Positions 41,479 to 44,363 of a DNA stretch of 44,363 bases are shown here, piece by piece (position 1 is the first letter of the stretch; every line of letters starts with the position of its first letter). This stretch comes from Beijerinckiaceae bacterium (GTDB lineage Bacteria > Pseudomonadota > Alphaproteobacteria > Rhizobiales > Beijerinckiaceae): contig JAUXWZ010000154.1 in assembly GCA_030684835.1 (NCBI GenBank), positions 1 through 44,363 on the forward strand. Direction: 5' to 3'. A model generated the notes under the pieces. It had not been told where the DNA came from and made no database searches. It was given only the letters and a program-made list of their open reading frames with translations. Made by a program: the position numbers and the translations under genes.

Positions 41479-42528
41479 ATGCTTTTTGGTCTCTACGCTC
41501 CCGTTCCACACGTCACCGTCGGATCGCCCGAGATTGCCGCCTCCGTCGCGGGCGCAGGCTTGCAGCTTCCTCAGGGTGCAATTGACCCGGCATTCGAACA
41601 TGCTCGCAGCATTTTGCTTGAAGCGGAGAATGTCGGCTTCGACATCATCCTTTTCGCAGAACGCCATCTCGGCGCCGACATGGAGGCCTGGGTCCTCGCA
41701 AGCGCCATCTCGTCCTTGACGACTCGCATCCGCTCCATGGTCGCCGTTCATCCGGGCTTATGGCACCCCACGCTCATCGCGAAAATGGCGTCAACGCTTG
41801 ATCGCCTTTGCCGTGGACGCATGGCCATCAATCTTGTCACTGGCTGGAACGTCGAGGAGCATGAGATGTTCGGCGGCGACACTATGCTTGGGGATGATGG
41901 GCGCTACGTGCGTGCAGAAGAGTTCGTGCAAGTTCTACACGGAATGTGGACACAGGAGAAGTTCAGTTTCGATGGGCGATTCTTTCAGGTCAGCAATGCC
42001 CAACTGTTGCTGAAGCCCGCGACTTCGCGCCCCCCGGAGATATTCACGGCGAGCCGAAGTCCGCGCGGTCTCGATATGGTTGCCACTGTCGGCGATTGGT
42101 GGTTTCTCGACTACGACAAATCCGCCGAAACGACCGAGCAGGTGATGGAGAGCCTCGCGAAATCAATCGAGGACATGCGGGTGCGCATGGGCACTCGCGG
42201 GCGCCACGTGCGCTTCGCATTCAACCCGTTCATTTGCCTTGGACCATCGCGCGAGACGGCGATGGAGCGTGCGGTGCGGCTCGTCACGCCCGATGGCTCA
42301 GACAGCGACGTGCGCAAACTTGTTGAGCGCATCGCTCCGGCTACACGGGCGGGATGCGTCGGGACGCCTGAGCAGGTGCTCAGGCAGATTGATCGCTTTC
42401 GTGAGATCGGAGTTGAGCTCCTGTTATTCAAATTTCCTCCGGTCGTCGATGATGTGCGAGCGGTTGGCGAGCACATCATCGCGCCATTGCGGCGGGCGTT
42501 CGCGCCGGCTGGCGCTGCCTTAGCATAA
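41479..42528 (+). CDS. LLM-class flavin-dependent monooxygenase (SsuD/RutA-like)
   Basis: A 349-residue luciferase-like monooxygenase. The LLM fold is seen in AENVGFDIILFAERHLGADM, AVHPGLWHPTLIAKMASTLD, and the group hallmark INLVTGWNVEEHEMFG. Others are VRAEEFVQVLHGMW and ASRSPRGLDMVATVGD. It uses FMNH2 and O2 to oxidise small organic substrates, such as sulfonates or N-heterocycles. ATG 41479 has GGAG 6 bases upstream; a TTG at 41446 overlaps the CE4 gene. No dedicated reductase is adjacent, so it may share the flavin reductase at 33.7 kb. Confidence 0.9.
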   Translation: MLFGLYAPVPHVTVGSPEIAASVAGAGLQLPQGAIDPAFEHARSILLEAENVGFDIILFAERHLGADMEAWVLASAISSLTTRIRSMVAVHPGLWHPTLIAKMASTLDRLCRGRMAINLVTGWNVEEHEMFGGDTMLGDDGRYVRAEEFVQVLHGMWTQEKFSFDGRFFQVSNAQLLLKPATSRPPEIFTASRSPRGLDMVATVGDWWFLDYDKSAETTEQVMESLAKSIEDMRVRMGTRGRHVRFAFNPFICLGPSRETAMERAVRLVTPDGSDSDVRKLVERIAPATRAGCVGTPEQVLRQIDRFREIGVELLLFKFPPVVDDVRAVGEHIIAPLRRAFAPAGAALA

Positions 42529-42556
42529 CTGAGCGACTTATCGGAAGGCGATAACA

Positions 42557-43315
42557 ATGAGTGGTTTGATCTCCGGCGACGCTATCGTGGTGACGGGCGC
42601 TGCGCACGGCATAGGAAAGGCGATAGCGCTCGATCTGGCACGGCGTGGCTTCAACCTCGCTGTGTGGGATATTGATGACGCCTCCTGTTCGCAGACGGCT
42701 GCCGCATGCCGCGACCTGGATGTCGAAGCCATTCACGCGCGTGTGGACATGTCGAAGCCGGAAGAAGTGGGCGCTGCGGCGCAGGCTGCTCTAGCCCGCT
42801 TCACGGCTGTTCCAGGCCTTGTCAACAATGCGGGCATCTTTCCGCGCGCGTCGATCCTGGAATCGACGCCGCAGCTCTGGCTGAATGTCTTGAGCGTCAA
42901 TTTGCTAGGCAATGTTTATGCGGCGCAGGCGCTCGTTCCCAACATGATCGGTAATAAGCGCGGCGCGATCGTCAACGTTGCGTCGGGTCGCGCGTTGCAG
43001 GGCACTCCGCGTGGTGCGCATTATGCGGCGTCAAAAGCAGGTATTGTGTCATTCACAAAATCGCTTGCGCTCGAAGTTGCAGGCGAGGGGATACGGGTGA
43101 ATTGCCTTATTCCGGGCGTAACGGAAACCGCCCAGCCGCTCGCTGATCGCACATTGGAGCAATTGCAGGAAGCAGCGCTACGGCAGAACCCCATGCGCCG
43201 GCTTGGGCAGCCCGAAGACCTCACGGGAGCGGTGCATTTCATGTTGAGCGGTGACGCAGCGTTCATGACTGGCCAATCGATCGCAATCAATGGCGGAATG
43301 ATTATGCTTCCCTAA
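42557..43315 (+). CDS. Short-chain dehydrogenase/reductase (SDR)
   Basis: A 252-residue classical SDR. Cofactor loop TGAAHGIG (13-20) and VWDID (about 36-40) suggest NAD preference; NNAGIF (90-95) follows. Catalytic Ser 143, Tyr 156 and Lys 160 lie in NVASGRALQGTPRGAHYAASK. The C-terminal IRVNCLIPGVTET is typical. It oxidises or reduces an alcohol/ketone made by the upstream enzymes. GGAAGG precedes the ATG; it is the last gene of the operon. Confidence 0.93.
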   Translation: MSGLISGDAIVVTGAAHGIGKAIALDLARRGFNLAVWDIDDASCSQTAAACRDLDVEAIHARVDMSKPEEVGAAAQAALARFTAVPGLVNNAGIFPRASILESTPQLWLNVLSVNLLGNVYAAQALVPNMIGNKRGAIVNVASGRALQGTPRGAHYAASKAGIVSFTKSLALEVAGEGIRVNCLIPGVTETAQPLADRTLEQLQEAALRQNPMRRLGQPEDLTGAVHFMLSGDAAFMTGQSIAINGGMIMLP

Positions 43316-43560
43316 AGGCGATCGGCTTTGTCGCCGTCAAGAACCTTGTCGATCCAGACCATTGACGCATCGAGCTTCTTCGAGGCCGGATGTTCGTGGC
43401 GCCGATAGCGGCGCCGAGGCTCGTGTGCGATCGCCTTGGAAATGTCGGGATACGCCCCTTCGCATGAGACACGCCAAGGCTTTGCAGCCAATGGCGCATC
43501 TCTGCGTATCTGATGGGCCCGTGCGTCGAGTCGCATCAACCGGCCCAATCTAATGAGTCC

Positions 43561-44363
43561 CTAGTTTGCGCCTTTGGCCGGGCGAGTCGCGGCAGCCGCT
43601 CGCTCGAATACTTTTGGCGGCAATGACACCATAGCGTTGAAGGCGGCTGCCGTGGCTTCGGCATTCATTGGCTCCACAAACAGTCCGAGCTTTTCCGCAT
43701 CTGCCTTCAGAGCTGGGGAAGTAGCTGCGTCCCAAAAGGCTTTTTGCAAGGCCTTCAAACGCACAGGCGGAACGTTCGGGGGCACAGCGAATGGCCGCGA
43801 AATCTCGTTTGGAGCGAAAATGAGCTTCAACACAGCCTTTTCTTCTTCATTACGCGCGAGGTCTTCGACCAAAGGCGCGTCTTTAAAAATCCGATGTTTT
43901 TCGGTGCCCATTTGGGCAATTGGCACGAAAGCCCCGGTGTCGAATTCGCGCTTTGCCTGAACGGCGCCCTGCGAAGCCCAGAAAGCACAGACGGCTTCGA
44001 CCTCGCCCCTTTCCATGGCTAACCAAACTTCGGCTGTTCCCTTGTAACCGGCGATCACCTTGGTCTTGTAGCCAAGTATGTTATTCAGCGCGTAGGGATG
44101 CGTAGCAGAAGGGGCGGCTGCGCCTGTGGCGCCAAAAACTATCTCGCGTTGGGCTGCTTCTTTTATACTTTTCACGCCCGAGCGCCCCGAAGCAACGCAG
44201 CCCATGAAATCGCGGGTCAAGTTGCCCAGCCACTGGAACTTGCTAGCGTCCCATCGAACATTTTTGTTACCCATCTGAGGCTCGAGCACCAAAGCGGCTT
44301 GCATCAGCATGATGACCGAGCCGTCCTGAGCAGCCGCATTGTAGAGATGATTAGTCGCGGTCA
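43561..44363 (-). CDS. TctC/Bug-family solute-binding protein, third copy (partial)
   Basis: The frame stops at TAG 43561-43563 and stays open to the right edge of the window, so the N-terminus is missing. About 267 residues of a TctC-like protein remain: KFQWLGNLTRDFMGCVASG, then VIAGYKGTAEVWLAMERGEV and CAFWASQG, and further on ISRPFAVPPNVPPVRLKALQ. It is clearly closer to the copy at 29.1 kb than to that at 36.2 kb. Convergent with the SDR gene. Confidence 0.9.
   Translation of the reverse strand, partial: TATNHLYNAAAQDGSVIMLMQAALVLEPQMGNKNVRWDASKFQWLGNLTRDFMGCVASGRSGVKSIKEAAQREIVFGATGAAAPSATHPYALNNILGYKTKVIAGYKGTAEVWLAMERGEVEAVCAFWASQGAVQAKREFDTGAFVPIAQMGTEKHRIFKDAPLVEDLARNEEEKAVLKLIFAPNEISRPFAVPPNVPPVRLKALQKAFWDAATSPALKADAEKLGLFVEPMNAEATAAAFNAMVSLPPKVFERAAAATRPAKGAN

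Noticed and set aside
43398-43415. GGCGCC-GGCGCC hairpin as terminator between convergent genes
   Set aside because: No T-tract, and GGCGCC is self-complementary and common in this GC-rich DNA.
43312-43548. Minus-strand frame of 78 residues between SDR and third TctC genes
   Set aside because: No ribosome site or family features; composition does not stand out from its other frames.
1-44363. CRISPR arrays, rRNA genes, riboswitches, intact tRNA genes
   Set aside because: I looked for regular repeats and RNA signatures. Apart from the partial tRNA-Lys at 24497-24541 none was seen.

Overview
The window joins two unlike pieces of DNA. Positions 1 to about 24,541 are the right-hand part of a prophage. 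From there to 44,363 the sequence is bacterial and holds a patchwork catabolic island. The organism is most likely an alphaproteobacterium, probably Hyphomicrobiales-like. This is inferred from the high GC content, a gene-transfer-agent-like tail gene pair, alphaproteobacterial-type IS5 and IS6 remnants, and several Bug/TctC binding proteins. No 16S or other species marker is present.

Prophage, 1-24,541, all genes on the + strand. A parS-like palindrome, an HNH nuclease and a probable cos region lead into small and large terminase, portal, ClpP-like head protease and an HK97-fold capsid. Then come a small protein of 57 residues, connector, head-tail joining, gp10-like and DUF3168 genes, and the tail tube. 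The tail chaperone pair is probably joined by a -1 ribosomal frameshift. Tape measure, tail tip, NlpC-like and gpJ-like genes follow. Two receptor-binding proteins share an N-terminal virion anchor, and one carries an SGNH esterase. The lysis block has an endolysin (PG-binding plus CHAP/NlpC-like), a 32-residue lipoprotein, a holin, an overlapping inner/outer spanin pair, and two small membrane proteins. The last gene is a putative glycosyltransferase, next to an attR site made of the 3' part of a tRNA-Lys(CUU) gene. Integrase, repressor and early genes must lie left of the window.

Island, 24,542-44,363. Decayed insertion sequences (one IS5, two IS6) and two nonsense-broken reading frames show a history of rearrangement. 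Minus-strand genes: an acetolactate-synthase-like enzyme with a carboxymuconolactone-decarboxylase-family protein; a DUF1989 protein; a TctC binding protein with a dienelactone hydrolase pseudogene; an HpaB-type FADH2 monooxygenase; and flavin reductase plus UbiD decarboxylase. A MarR regulator is divergent from the monooxygenase. A plus-strand block (37.9-43.3 kb) has a complete NMT1/SsuA-type ABC importer, a CE4 deacetylase-like protein, an LLM flavin monooxygenase and an SDR. TctC binding proteins occur three times (29.1, 36.2 and 43.6 kb) with no TctA/TctB in view.

How it works together (inference): the importer and the TctC proteins would capture organic acids or (hetero)aromatic acids. 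The two flavin monooxygenase systems and the UbiD enzyme would hydroxylate and decarboxylate them. The CMD, dienelactone hydrolase, CE4 and SDR proteins would process ring-opened products. No ring-cleavage dioxygenase is present, so the pathway is incomplete in this window or uses unfamiliar chemistry.
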